NCBI RefSeq assembly: GCF_030253575.1
Contig: NC_080567.1
Span: 36,299,501 to 36,363,500 of the forward strand
DNA: 64,000 nucleotides
Source of the DNA: Rhododendron vialii
Taxonomy: Eukaryota; Streptophyta; Magnoliopsida; Ericales; Ericaceae
Direction: 5' to 3'
Position numbers and translations under genes: made by a program. Under the pieces are notes generated by a model. It was given only the letters and a program-made list of their open reading frames with translations. It was not told where the DNA came from and did no database searches. Shown here one piece after another: positions 48,201 through 58,363 of the stretch; within the stretch, counting starts at the first letter, position 1, and each line of letters begins with the position of its first letter.

Positions 48201-48323
48201 TTTGTCGTGGATAACGGACTCAAGGAAGGTGATGCCTGCATCTTTGAGCTTGTCAAGAGAACTGAGATGCAGGTCCATGTTTTTCGAGCTGGAAAAAGGC
48301 TGAGCCTGCTATCAGAAATGTGA
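45248..48323 (+). CDS. REM-type B3 transcription factor with two B3 domains (373 aa, 4 exons)
   Basis: Exons 45248-45310, 46610-47006, 47257-47654 and 48060-48323 join in frame. Exon 1 (MVQDDGPCFFQIITCKTTEE) gives the first B3 strand, and exon 2 continues with IQIPPKFMKHLSNEMG, the DDAWTIVVHEKNNGTYLQDGW core and FLLFRYDGNSHFSVRIYD, a complete plant B3 DNA-binding domain at about residues 8-105. A lysine/glutamate-rich linker (exons 2-3, about 130-265) has nuclear-localisation-like runs such as KRKKEKGK. Exon 4 encodes a second B3 domain: FPPFRTHIVLRNSKGKGW, GGWRSFVVDNGLKEGDACIF, ELV, then a short tail. REM proteins act in the nucleus as DNA-binding regulators, often in reproductive meristems; the role here is inferred. 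An in-frame ATG at 45212 would add 12 residues; 45248 is preferred because of its ACCATGG context. It heads a same-strand cluster of B3 genes. Confidence 0.87.
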
Positions 48324-48945
48324 ACCAGAAGTTATGTGCAGAGTCAACATGTGATGGTGCTTATCCTCAGTTTTAAGTTGTTTTGCCTTTCAAGTTAAAA
48401 AATACTTGGTTGTTGAAATCAAATTCTATAAATCTGAAAGAGGTATTGTCCAAAGAAGTTAGTTAATGCTTATAACATCATGACTTAAAAACTCCATCTA
48501 CTACCTACAAAATCATTTGTTTTCATTATTCATCTGGCCATTAAATACTACTTAATTAACTAATCAATTCGCGGAGATAGGGAAGGGCAGCGAAGGTGGC
48601 AGCAAGAGTGTATTTACTTGTGTATTTCTAAGTAATCTGATCAAGTTAGATCACAAAAATAATTACCAAAAACAAAAAGAAAAAAGAAAAAGTTAGATCA
48701 CAAAATCAAGACATCGGGATACCTCAGGCCTTGTCATCTTTGAGCACCGGATTATAATTCCTAGCGGCACGCAGTGTCCAAATAACAAACTGGTCTTGTT
48801 CTGAGCACTACCGAAGTTATGCATTAACCACAGCATAAAATGTACTAAGCTGCGCCGTAAGCACCACCTTCCTCAATCCTCACCATTTTAGTAAAAGTCT
48901 TCTTGCAAATGCTTCTGAATTGATATTTCTGTTGATTTTCTAATG
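48324..48945. other. Convergent intergenic region
   Basis: This ~620-bp gap holds the 3' ends of the plus-strand REM gene and the minus-strand PPR gene. Nothing else recognised. Confidence 0.6.
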
Positions 48946-51090
48946 TTACCAGTAGTCTCTGCATGAACAAACCCCTTCTCGAAAGACATGGAAGCGGTTG
49001 GCATCTTTAACAACAATAACTCTTTTAAAAACTTTGGAAATAAACTTGCATGCAAAGTGGCAATCGTTGCACGTCCGGAGATTCTTTGTGACCCGAATTG
49101 TTGTTTCTGGCTTGGTTCTTCCTAAACCAAAAGCAATAGCCAACTTCTCACTGTGGTGATATAGCATATCCGATTTGACATCATCTGACAGTTCCTGAAG
49201 TACTGATTTTGTATCAGGCACATAACCTGCTTCTTGTATTCTTACTATCATGCACTTTAATATCCCCTCAACTTCAAAATATTGAGGATGGTCCTTCTCT
49301 CCAGCCATGAATGTGTACAGTTCGCCATCTATCTCAATCGAACTAAACCCTGGGTCCTTTTTCAATCCTTTTGATCTCAATGATACTCGAGCCATTCTCA
49401 CACACTCCCAATTTCCAGCCAAAGCATACATGTTTGAGAGCAATATATAGTAACCAGCATCATTTGGCTCCAACTGAAATAGTTTCTCCGAAATTTTGAT
49501 ACCCAGTTCAATGTTACCATGGATTTTGCAGGCACTTAGCAAGGCACAATAAACGTCGAAATCCGGGTGGAAAGGCATGCTATTAACCAATGAATAAGCG
49601 TCACCTAATCGCCCAGCACGGCCAAGAAGGTCAACAACACAAGCATAATGCTGTAAGTTAGGAACTATATTCCAAGTTCTAACCATATGGCGGAAAATAT
49701 GAAGTCCTTGATCAACCATCCCAGCATGACTACAAGCGCACAAGACACAAACCAATGTCGACTCATCCGGATTAATGCCTGAACCTTTCATTCGCAGAAA
49801 GAGATCAATTGCATCATTACCATAGCCATTCATCCCATTACTAACAATCATAGCATTCCAGCATGCCACATCCTTTTCCTCCATGCCCTCAAAATATTTT
49901 CTCGCATCTTCTAAGTTTGCACAGTTTGCATACATGTCTATTATAGCAGACCCCAAGAACACATCATGTGCAAAACCTGTTTTTACTACCAATGCATGGA
50001 CCCGCCGACCTTGATGCAGAGCTCCTGAATCACTGCAGCTCGACATGATTCCTGTCAAAGCAACAGAATCCAATTCTAAATCCTCTACTCTCCTCATCTC
50101 GTTGAAATGCTCTATGGCCTTGTTCCAATATTGACCACTTGAAAATGCGGTTAACATTAAGGTCCATGCAACCACATCCTTCACAGGCATGTCGTTAAAG
50201 AGAAAATAAGCATCCTCAATACGTTTTCCATTTACATACACCTCCATCAAAGCTGTTTTAACAAGTTGATCACTTTCAACTCCATTTCTAACCGTTAAAC
50301 CGTGGACTCCCTCTCCTACCCGCAAATCCTCTACACCTGAACTGGCCGATATCAAGCTCATGATTGTAAAACAATCTACATGAAACCCTTCTCTACGCAT
50401 CGAATTGAAAAGCCTGAACCCTTCTTCACCAAACCCACAACGAGAATAACACGAAATCATCGCGTTCCATGCAACAACATTTCTCTCAGACATGCCATCA
50501 AACACCTGTTGAGCAGCACCAGCGAAGCCCAATTTTGAGTACATTCCAACCAGCGCCGTCTCCACAAACACATTCGTTGCAAACCCATTTCGTATCCAAA
50601 AACAGTGGACCGATCTTCCCATCTGGGTCAAACCCATGTTCCCAAAAGCAGGCAGAATGCTTGAAATCGTAATTTCATTTGGAAGTAAGCTAACTGTTAT
50701 CATTTTGCGCAAAACTTCAATGGCCTCGACAAAAAAGTGATTTTTTGCATACCCAGATATCAAGATTGTCCAAGAAACAGTATTTTTATCAGATATTCGA
50801 TGGAAAACATGTTCAGCATCTTCCATGAGTCCACATAGAGAGTATGAGTTCGTTAATCTGTTGGAAAGGAAGACGTTTTGAGAAAGACCAGAGGTGACTA
50901 TGTTTGCGTGAACTTGTTTAATGGGATTTGGGTATTTCACTTGTTGGAGGATTGAAGCGTGAGAGATGGGTTTGAGCTGTGCCCGTTGATTCGAAGTGAA
51001 GGAGGGATGGTTATGGAATGTGTTGGAATTAAGAGTGGGGCTCTTTTGGTGGGAAAAGTAACGGTTGAATCCTGGTGAAAGTCGTTTCAT
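48946..51090 (-). CDS. DYW-class pentatricopeptide repeat protein (714 aa, intronless)
   Basis: A single uninterrupted frame. The N-terminus (MKRLSPGFNRYFSHQK) is basic and Ser-rich, suggesting import into mitochondria or plastids. PLS-type PPR repeats fill about residues 55-560, with typical strings such as NTVSWTILISGYAKN, NVVAWNAMISCYSRCG, DVFLGSAIIDMYANC and ACVVDLLGRAGRLGDA. E and E+ motifs follow (GNWECVRMARVSLRSKGLKK, then DPGFSSIE). The C-terminal DYW deaminase domain has the HSE (HxE) zinc and catalytic motif in HHSEKLAIAFGL, the CNDC (CxxC) motif, and ends in CSCRDYW, so it is complete. Such proteins carry out C-to-U editing of organelle RNA, one or a few sites each; the target is unknown. 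The length is normal. A young retrotransposon sits 251 bp upstream of its start codon in the same orientation. Confidence 0.95.
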   Translation of the reverse strand: MKRLSPGFNRYFSHQKSPTLNSNTFHNHPSFTSNQRAQLKPISHASILQQVKYPNPIKQVHANIVTSGLSQNVFLSNRLTNSYSLCGLMEDAEHVFHRISDKNTVSWTILISGYAKNHFFVEAIEVLRKMITVSLLPNEITISSILPAFGNMGLTQMGRSVHCFWIRNGFATNVFVETALVGMYSKLGFAGAAQQVFDGMSERNVVAWNAMISCYSRCGFGEEGFRLFNSMRREGFHVDCFTIMSLISASSGVEDLRVGEGVHGLTVRNGVESDQLVKTALMEVYVNGKRIEDAYFLFNDMPVKDVVAWTLMLTAFSSGQYWNKAIEHFNEMRRVEDLELDSVALTGIMSSCSDSGALHQGRRVHALVVKTGFAHDVFLGSAIIDMYANCANLEDARKYFEGMEEKDVACWNAMIVSNGMNGYGNDAIDLFLRMKGSGINPDESTLVCVLCACSHAGMVDQGLHIFRHMVRTWNIVPNLQHYACVVDLLGRAGRLGDAYSLVNSMPFHPDFDVYCALLSACKIHGNIELGIKISEKLFQLEPNDAGYYILLSNMYALAGNWECVRMARVSLRSKGLKKDPGFSSIEIDGELYTFMAGEKDHPQYFEVEGILKCMIVRIQEAGYVPDTKSVLQELSDDVKSDMLYHHSEKLAIAFGLGRTKPETTIRVTKNLRTCNDCHFACKFISKVFKRVIVVKDANRFHVFREGVCSCRDYW

Positions 51091-51341
51091 TCCTCTAACC
51101 TCTTTTTAATTTTTTGGGGATGAATTCTACGGTTCTACCCAAGGTTTGTAAAAACAATGTTAGCTTCGACGGTGATACTGTCATCCACGTCGAGATCATG
51201 TAATTCTCCGACTTAAGAATTGAACACTAATTAATTATGAAAGATACAAATTCACCATCCAACCAGACTAAATCTCAAATGCATAAACACATGGGATGAA
51301 GCGGAAAACTATTCAATGCTCATGGCCTTCGCATGGCTATG

Positions 51342-51618
51342 TGATAGGAATTGCTTGTAGAAATGAGTCCAAGAAGGGGAATTCTTGGGAAATCTTATTA
51401 CAGATTCAACAAAGAATTACAGGAAAAAAGAGAGGAAGAGAGAGAGAGAGAGAGTTACAGAAACGGAAAGAAAGAGAAGTCACAATTCACACCCCTCTCC
51501 CTGCTCCACTCACTCCTTATAACAGAAAAACCAACTAACGAACTCTAACCAACTATGACCATTTACACTAAGACCTAGAACAACTTCAACAATTACAATT
51601 AAACCCCAACTCCTAACA
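51342..51618 (-). repeat. 3' LTR of the chromovirus (277 bp)
   Basis: Starts TGATAGGAATTGCTTG and ends CTCCTAACA on the plus strand. It contains a GA tract (51434-51452). It is the LTR nearest the PPR gene and could act as promoter or terminator for it. Confidence 0.95.
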
Positions 51619-51634
51619 TTACTTCCCTCTTGAA
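51619..51634 (-). other. Polypurine tract
   Basis: The minus strand reads TTCAAGAGGGAAGTAA directly before the 3' LTR, a purine-rich stretch in the right place to prime plus-strand DNA synthesis. Confidence 0.7.
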
Positions 51635-51647
51635 AACAACCTTGTCC

Positions 51648-54600
51648 TCAAGGTTGAAAGTGTGGAAACCTCTGATGCAAGTCGTGCCAGTTCTCCCATG
51701 TGGCATCTTCGGGGATGGAGTTGGACCACTGAACCAAGACCAAGGAATGAGGCCTGTTATGACGTTTGACCAGCTTCCTATCCAAAACAGCAACTGGCTC
51801 TAACTGCAGCTGCCCATCTTCCGCAGTCATAGGCAACTCGGTTTGAACCACAGCATCATCCCCCAACTTTTTCTTTAGCAAAGAGACGTGGAACACTGGA
51901 TGAATCCTAGAATGAAGGGGTAAATCCAGCTTATAAGCCACGGGACCTACCTTCTGCACCACCTGATAAGGGCCAAAATACTTGGGAGCCAACTTTGCAT
52001 TACTCCGAAAGGCCACAGTAACTTGCCGAAAAGGTTGCAGCTTTAAGTACACCCAATCGCCCACCTCAAACACCCTTTCCGATCTGTGCTGATCTGCTAA
52101 CTGTTTCATTCTATGTTGAGAAGTAACCAAATGTTCCTTGAGCAGTTTGAGAATAGTAGCTCTATCTTGTAGCAAACTTTCTGCAGCTGCTACTGCAGTG
52201 CTGCCAGGGACATAATGCATCAGGTTTGGAGGTTGTTGTCCATACAAGGCTTCATATGGAGTGGTCCCAGTGGAAACATGGAACGTGGTGTTATACCACC
52301 ATTCTGCTAGAGATAACCATTTTGTCCAAGCAGTGGGTCTGTCACTTGTCAAGCATCTCAAGTAGTTTTCCAAACACCTATTTACCACCTCAGTTTGGCC
52401 ATCAGATTGAGGATGATAAGCAGTGCTTAAACACAAAGTAGTGCCCTGCAATTTAAACAACTCCTTCCAAAAGGTGCTAGTGAAAATGGGGTCTCTATCA
52501 GATACAATTGAAGTTGGCATACCATGGAGCTTAAAAATGTTGTCTAAGAAAACTTGTGCCACAGTAGTTGCAGTGTAAGGATGAGTGAGGGGTAAAAAGT
52601 GAGCATACTTGCTTAACCTATCCACCACCACAAAGATCACTGTTTTGTTACAAGAACTTGGTAGCCCTTCAATAAAATCCATGGAGATATCACTCCAAAG
52701 TCTGTCAGGAATGGGTAAGGGTTGGAGAAAGCCAGGTGATGCTACAGTCTCATTTTTATGTCTCTGACAGGTGTCACATTTTGCTACAAACTGAAACACA
52801 GCCTGTTTCATTCCCCTCCAGAAAAAAGCTTGTTTCATTCTTTGATAGGTTCTTTCACCCCCAGAATGACCCCCAACTGGGCTAGCATGATGCTCTTGAA
52901 TGAGGTGAAGTCGGAATTGGGCATTGTTGCCCACCACCAGCCTGGACTTGTAGTAGAGCATCTGGTGTTGCCAAGAAAATGATGGATGACTGGTAGGGTC
53001 TTGTTGCAGGTCTCTGATGATTCTTTGCAATTCCTGGTCTTGAAGCCAACTCTCTTGAAGGTCTTTTACCCAATTACAAAGCACCACAGTCATGGCTGCA
53101 ATAGCCCCTTGGGATTCTACTTCCAACTGAATTTCTTCCACTCGAGATAGAGCATCAGCGACCACATTAGTTTTGCCAGTCTTGTAAATGATCTCATAGT
53201 CAAATCCCATCAATTTGGACAGCCACTTCTGTTGCATAGGGGTAGTAATCCTTTGTTCCAACAAGAATTTTAGACTTTGATGATATGTTTTGATAAGGAA
53301 TTTCCTTCCCAACAAATAGTGTCTCCATTTTGTGACAGACAAAACAACGGCCAACAGTTCCTTCTCATAGGTGGACAGTCCCAAACTGGTGTTAGACAAA
53401 GCCTTACTGTGGAAGGCTATTGGTTTCCCTTCCTGCATTAATACTGCCCCCACTCCCTTCCCGGATGCATCACATTCCAGTACAAACGGTTTGGAGTAAT
53501 CAGGTAACATCAAAACCGGGGCTGTGGACATGGCAGTCTTGAGCTGGTTGAAGGCAGCTTCTGCTTCCTTAGACCACCCAAAGGCATCCCTTCTGAGCAA
53601 AAAATTCAAAGGTTGGCAGATTTTCCCATAATCTTTGATAAATCTCCTATAATAACCAGTGAGACCAAGGAATCCCCTGAGGGCTTTGATGGACAGTGGC
53701 CTAGGCCAATTCAACATGCTTTCAATCTTAGCAAAGTCCGCAGCTACTCCCTGGTTACTTATCACATGCCCTAGGTATTCCACCTGTTGCTTCCCAAAAG
53801 CACACTTAGACATTTTGGCATACAACTGATGCTCCCTTAATTTGGCCAATGTAAGAGAAACATGGTGCATGTGATCTGCCCATGTTTTACTGAAAACAAG
53901 TATATCATCAAAGAAGACCAGCACAAATGTCCTCAAAAAAGGCCTAAATACATCATTCATAAGACTTTGAAAGGAGGATGGAGCATTAGTCAAACCAAAG
54001 GGCATGACCAAAAACTCATAATGCCCCTCATGAGTTCTGAAAGCAGTCTTTTCCACATCCTTAGGATTCATCCGAATTTGATGGTAACCCGATCTTAAGT
54101 CCAACTTAGAGAAGTATCTTGCTCCATGTAACTCATCCAACAACTCATCTATTATAGGAATGGGAAATTTGTCTTTGATAGTGTCCTTGTTCAGAGCCCT
54201 ATAATCAATACACATTCGCCAAGTATTATCTTTTTTTTTGACCAACAAAACAGGTGAAGAAAACGGAGAAACACTATGTTGTATCACCCCAGTCGCCATC
54301 ATTTCTTTCACTATCTTCTCAATTTCATTTTTTTGAATATAAGGATATCTATAGGGTCTGAGGTTAGGGGGTTGAGTACCAGGCTTGAGTGGGATCTGAT
54401 GGTCATGAGCTCTAAATGGGGGTAAGCCATTAGGTTCCCTAAATACATCGTGAAAGTCTTGCAAAAGCTGAAGTAAATCCAGGGGTACCTCTGTAGAAGG
54501 GACAGTTTGTAAGCTGCATAGTTGAGCTAATACACCTGAAGACTTCTTGTTGAGCAAGTGTTGCATCTTCTTAGCATTCACCACCTGAACCGCTGTGGAT

Positions 54601-56042
54601 GTATCTCCCTTCAGTACTATTTCCTTATCAGAAACTGAGAATTGCATCTGTAAGTTTTTGAAATCCCAAAGTACTGGCCCCAAGGTTGATAGCCATTGCA
54701 CACCTAACACCATATCACATCCCCCCAAAGGAAGTAATCTGACCTCAGAAATGAACTCCATACCTTGTACTGACCAATGTAGATCTCTCACCACAGCTTT
54801 GCTGCTGATCTTGGTGCCATCTGCCACGATAACAGACAAAGGGTTGGTGGGTTGAGTTCGGACTCCAGTCCTCTTAGCCACACCAGGGTCCAAGAAATTG
54901 TGAGTACTCCCGGAGTCAATAAGAATATTCACCCCAGTCTTCTTGATTACCCCTTTAATCCTCATGGTTTTGTAAGATTGGACCCCTGATAGAGCATGGA
55001 CTGAGATGCGGAATTCCTCTGGACTTTCATCAAGAGTGATCTCTTGTTGGGCTTCCAAAAATACCTCTTCCTCATCTTCAACGTCAATCATGTATAACTG
55101 TTTTTTCTTACACACATGACCTCGGAAGTACTTTTCATCACATCCAAAACATAAACCTTTGGCCCTCCGCTCATCAAAATCCTTGGGAGATATTCGTTTC
55201 ACCATCCCTCCTGATTCGGCAGGTTTTGGAGTGGCATCGTGAGGTCGGAATGGTAGTGTGGAATAGGGAGGAGCAGCCTTCATGGGTACCCTATGCTTCT
55301 TACTCACAGCCTCAATTGTGTCTTCCTGAAGACGAGCCAAACCCATAGCTTGAGAGATGGTTCTCGGTTGAAACATTTGAACGCCGCCCTTTATTTCGTC
55401 TTTCAAACCACTGACAAAACAACTAATGAAGAACTCTTCTGATAATCCAGTGGTTTTGTTTGCTAACTCTTCAAACTTTTCTTGGTACAATTTGACAGAA
55501 GTCCATTGTTTAAGTTTGGTTAATTGACCCGTAGCATCATCAAAGACATTATCCCCAAATCGTAGTAACAAAACCCTAGAGAATTCCCTCCAAGTGCGTA
55601 GAGTATGGGACTTCTCAAACCAACGATACCAGTGCATAGCTTTGTCTTCCATGTGTAATGAAGCTAGACGTAATTTCTGGGTTTCTTCTATAGCATTCAA
55701 CTCGAAAAATTTCTCACATTTGTAAATCCAAGCCTCAGGGTCGTCCCCAAAGAATTTAGGAAAATCTAATTTGGGTTGGAACAGACGAACATGGCCCGGA
55801 TGCTGATTAGGGTTTGGAAGTATGGGGAAAGAAGAAGACGAAGATACCTTTTCTTGAAGCTGCTCGTACTTTGAATTCAACGTGGTGATAAGAGTCTTGA
55901 TCCCATCCATCATATCCTTAAACCCGTCGAGAGATGCCGCCTGACGATCGGTGACGTCGTTTAATCGTTGAATGGATTCGGTGGTAGTATCTGCCAGTTT
56001 CCGAATGGATTCATCTAAACGTTTGATATCACCCACAGTCAT
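51648..56042 (-). CDS. Gag-Pol polyprotein of the chromovirus (1464 aa)
   Basis: One open frame with no internal stop. In order: an N-terminal coiled-coil-like Gag start (about 1-60); the Gag core with FFGDDPEAWIYKCEKFF (about 95-250); a degenerate zinc knuckle CFGCDEKYFRGHVC (about 298); aspartic protease with LIDSGSTHNF (about 375); reverse transcriptase (about 585-760) with CIDYRALN and the FFDD form of the YxDD active site; RNase H with FVLECDASGKGVGAVLM (about 850); the integrase zinc finger HH...CDTCQRH, then the catalytic core with DFIEGLP and VSDRDPIF; and a C-terminal chromodomain-like segment with LVQWSNSIPEDATWE. The start is the ATG at 56042; the frame reaches 56054 but without an earlier ATG. 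All catalytic motifs seen are intact, so the product is probably functional. It ends 30 bp from the 3' LTR. Confidence 0.93.
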   Translation of the reverse strand: MTVGDIKRLDESIRKLADTTTESIQRLNDVTDRQAASLDGFKDMMDGIKTLITTLNSKYEQLQEKVSSSSSFPILPNPNQHPGHVRLFQPKLDFPKFFGDDPEAWIYKCEKFFELNAIEETQKLRLASLHMEDKAMHWYRWFEKSHTLRTWREFSRVLLLRFGDNVFDDATGQLTKLKQWTSVKLYQEKFEELANKTTGLSEEFFISCFVSGLKDEIKGGVQMFQPRTISQAMGLARLQEDTIEAVSKKHRVPMKAAPPYSTLPFRPHDATPKPAESGGMVKRISPKDFDERRAKGLCFGCDEKYFRGHVCKKKQLYMIDVEDEEEVFLEAQQEITLDESPEEFRISVHALSGVQSYKTMRIKGVIKKTGVNILIDSGSTHNFLDPGVAKRTGVRTQPTNPLSVIVADGTKISSKAVVRDLHWSVQGMEFISEVRLLPLGGCDMVLGVQWLSTLGPVLWDFKNLQMQFSVSDKEIVLKGDTSTAVQVVNAKKMQHLLNKKSSGVLAQLCSLQTVPSTEVPLDLLQLLQDFHDVFREPNGLPPFRAHDHQIPLKPGTQPPNLRPYRYPYIQKNEIEKIVKEMMATGVIQHSVSPFSSPVLLVKKKDNTWRMCIDYRALNKDTIKDKFPIPIIDELLDELHGARYFSKLDLRSGYHQIRMNPKDVEKTAFRTHEGHYEFLVMPFGLTNAPSSFQSLMNDVFRPFLRTFVLVFFDDILVFSKTWADHMHHVSLTLAKLREHQLYAKMSKCAFGKQQVEYLGHVISNQGVAADFAKIESMLNWPRPLSIKALRGFLGLTGYYRRFIKDYGKICQPLNFLLRRDAFGWSKEAEAAFNQLKTAMSTAPVLMLPDYSKPFVLECDASGKGVGAVLMQEGKPIAFHSKALSNTSLGLSTYEKELLAVVLSVTKWRHYLLGRKFLIKTYHQSLKFLLEQRITTPMQQKWLSKLMGFDYEIIYKTGKTNVVADALSRVEEIQLEVESQGAIAAMTVVLCNWVKDLQESWLQDQELQRIIRDLQQDPTSHPSFSWQHQMLYYKSRLVVGNNAQFRLHLIQEHHASPVGGHSGGERTYQRMKQAFFWRGMKQAVFQFVAKCDTCQRHKNETVASPGFLQPLPIPDRLWSDISMDFIEGLPSSCNKTVIFVVVDRLSKYAHFLPLTHPYTATTVAQVFLDNIFKLHGMPTSIVSDRDPIFTSTFWKELFKLQGTTLCLSTAYHPQSDGQTEVVNRCLENYLRCLTSDRPTAWTKWLSLAEWWYNTTFHVSTGTTPYEALYGQQPPNLMHYVPGSTAVAAAESLLQDRATILKLLKEHLVTSQHRMKQLADQHRSERVFEVGDWVYLKLQPFRQVTVAFRSNAKLAPKYFGPYQVVQKVGPVAYKLDLPLHSRIHPVFHVSLLKKKLGDDAVVQTELPMTAEDGQLQLEPVAVLDRKLVKRHNRPHSLVLVQWSNSIPEDATWENWHDLHQRFPHFQP

Positions 56043-56070
56043 GATTGTAATCACCCACAGTCAGATGAAA

Positions 56071-56085
56071 GGGGCTCTGATACCA
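56071..56085 (-). other. Primer-binding site (tRNA-iMet)
   Basis: The minus strand reads TGGTATCAGAGCCCC one base inside the 5' LTR. TGGTATCAGAGC is the usual plant initiator tRNA-Met complement used to prime reverse transcription. Confidence 0.9.
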
Positions 56086-56086
56086 C

Positions 56087-56363
56087 TGATAGGAATTGCT
56101 TGTAGAAATGAGTCCAAGAAGGGGAATTCTTGGGAAATCTTATTACAGATTCAACAAAGAATTACAGGAAAAAAGAGAGGAAGAGAGAGAGAGAGAGAGT
56201 TACAGAAACGGAAAGAAAGAGAAGTCACAATTCACACCCCTCTCCCTGCTCCACTCACTCCTTATAACAGAAAAACCAACTAACGAACTCTAACCAACTA
56301 TGACCATTTACACTAAGACCTAGAACAACTTCAACAATTACAATTAAACCCCAACTCCTAACA
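56087..56363 (-). repeat. 5' LTR of the chromovirus (277 bp)
   Basis: By reading, base for base the same as 51342-51618. It should carry the element's promoter, directing transcription leftward. Confidence 0.95.
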
Positions 56364-56399
56364 CTATGTTGATTGTTGAGGTGCCTGAGGACTTTTGAG

Positions 56400-56590
56400 T
56401 TTGTTTGGAACTTGTGAAAAAGAAAAGAGGAAATTGACGATATTTTCTCTTGTATAGTAGTGTAGTATTATTTAATTTGGAGAGAAAAATGGGAGAAAAT
56501 AACAAATTTAAGTTTTGTGCACGGAAATATTGTCCTCTCATTTTCTCTTTCTTTTTTTTTTCTCTCATTTTTCTTAAGTTCCAAACATAG
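56400..56590. mobile_element. MITE with TTTGGAACTT termini
   Basis: TTTGTTTGGAACTTGTGAAA at the left and TTCTTAAGTTCCAAACATAG at the right form short inverted ends. The ends resemble those of 22275-22470. A related left end also appears at 57577 (TTTTTGGAACTTGTAAAA). The core is AAGAAAAG/CTTTTC-rich. Confidence 0.5.
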
Positions 56591-58318
56591 CATTAGTGCA
56601 TAAATTATCAACCTGAATAGTATTTCTAAACTACTTATATCCAGTATTTGTCACCCGAATATAGACGATGAATATATAATATCTCTTGAATTCTTGGAGC
56701 TGGATATTATGACACCATATCCTCATATCCTTATTATATCCGAGATTTTGTATTTAGCTTTTTTTAATTACAAAAATGTCACATTTTTCTTTTCATTTTA
56801 CATATTCACCTACTCATATTCACCGCATAACAAATCAAGCACATACATAACTTTTCTTCTATAAATTCTTCAAACAACCATCTACAACATCTCTCTCTCT
56901 CTCCACATGCACACATACCTACAATTTTACAATTTTTTCTCTCATAATGTATTCACCCAAAACTAATTCGGTCAACAAATATTCCATGACATGTGAATTT
57001 ATGATTAAAATATGTGTACTAACAAAAAAGATGACGACAATGATCATGCCTAGTACTCTTTGGATGAAGGTCTTTTTCCTTTGAGAGATTATTCGATGTC
57101 TTTGGGGTACCACGTGACGTGTCTCAAATCTTTTTTCATCGCATATTTATACCGAAGCCCACACACTGAATCTTGAATCTCACGTAATTTTGTGGTTGAG
57201 AAGAACTCTGGAGCACCACATGAGCGATGAATAATTTTTCGTTTCGTTCTTTCCTGTACATCTGCCGAGGTGAAAAGATCAAATCTTAAAAGGACAAACG
57301 AGAATCTTTACTGTAATCATCAAACTAGTAGTTCTGAATGAGGTTGAAGTATTGACCTCGCCCAAAAGAGATGTCCAAAACTGCTATTCACACCTCTCAA
57401 AAACTTTATTTTGTATAAGTGAGATTTGTATCAAATAAGATTTATATTGTATATAGAAAAAATTATACATTAAAAAATACTCTCAACTTTTGAGAGATGC
57501 ATGTGAATAGTGATTTTGGAAATCGTTTGTAGGATGGAGAGAGTATCATTTAAGGTGTTGATTTTTGAAGATTATGGTCTTTTTGGAACTTGTAAAAAAG
57601 AATGGAAGGAAGGGAACAACATTATATATATAAAAATAAAAATTATAAATTTATTTTGCTGCTATCTTTAATTTTCCTTTTGTTGTCTTTCCCAATTCCA
57701 AAGTTATACATGTCATTTTCCTTATCCCATTGGCTAGAAACAAACCAGGATTGATATGATTTTTTTATTTTATGAAAGTGTTAGTGAAATGAACGATTCA
57801 GATTTAAACAACTAAAAATTTGAGCCGTTCATTTCACTTTCGTGGAAACTTTAAATGTATCATACTTCTTCTATTTCTAAATAAATATTTGGCTCGCAAA
57901 CTTAAACATTTAAAAAGATACATTTTTTGCATAAAAATAATCAAATTTTTTCTTCACATATCAATAGATATCAATGAGTTCTTTTAATTAAATTGTGCAA
58001 AAATTTTGAATTTTTTAAAGAAAAAATACATATTTTAAAGGAATAAGTTTAAGCGGGGAATATTTATTTAGGGAGATAGTGGGAGTAATATTTTTTTATT
58101 ATTAATATAAATAAAAAAAGAGGGTTCATTAGTTGGACACCAACTTTACCTTTTCATTTTTTTATTTGCCCTGTCCTTATTTTATTGCCCGGAAACACCA
58201 ACTTTACCTCTGCTCTGGTAGCCAAAACCATTTTTTGGAAGGAAGTTCAAGGAACCACCACAGTACCACACTGCATTTTAAAATCTGGAACAAACCAAAG
58301 CCGAAACCAAAACCAAAA
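56591..58318. other. Intergenic upstream of the second REM gene
   Basis: AT-rich DNA with no gene recognised. A pair of short inverted sequences near 57785-57845 (GAAATGAACGATTCAGATTT and its rough reverse complement) suggests another tiny MITE. Confidence 0.5.

Positions 58319-58361
<43 letters not shown>
58319..58361 (+). promoter_or_regulatory. (AG)n tract directly before the second REM start codon
   Basis: About 21 AG units end one or two bases before the ATG at 58363, so they lie in the 5' leader. GA tracts here may bind BPC-type GAGA factors or affect translation; this role is inferred. Confidence 0.5.

Positions 58362-58362
<1 letters not shown>

Positions 58363-58363
<1 letters not shown>

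Larger units (their letters stand above)
51342..56363 (-). mobile_element. Full-length Ty3/gypsy chromovirus (5022 bp), recent insertion
   Basis: A complete LTR retrotransposon on the minus strand. It has two 277-bp LTRs (TG...CA) that I read as identical, a perfect 5-bp target duplication CTATG (51337-51341 and 56364-56368), a primer-binding site next to the 5' LTR, a purine tract next to the 3' LTR, and one long gag-pol frame ending in a chromodomain-like region. Short LTRs, ~5-kb size, a single frame and the C-terminal chromodomain suggest the Reina clade of chromoviruses; that placement is inference. Identical LTRs imply a very recent insertion and possible current activity. Confidence 0.95.

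Noticed and set aside
56043-56054. Extension of gag-pol four codons upstream
   Set aside because: The extra codons start with GTG, not ATG. The first ATG is at 56042, and the short ATCACCCACAGTC repeat there is only a local duplication.
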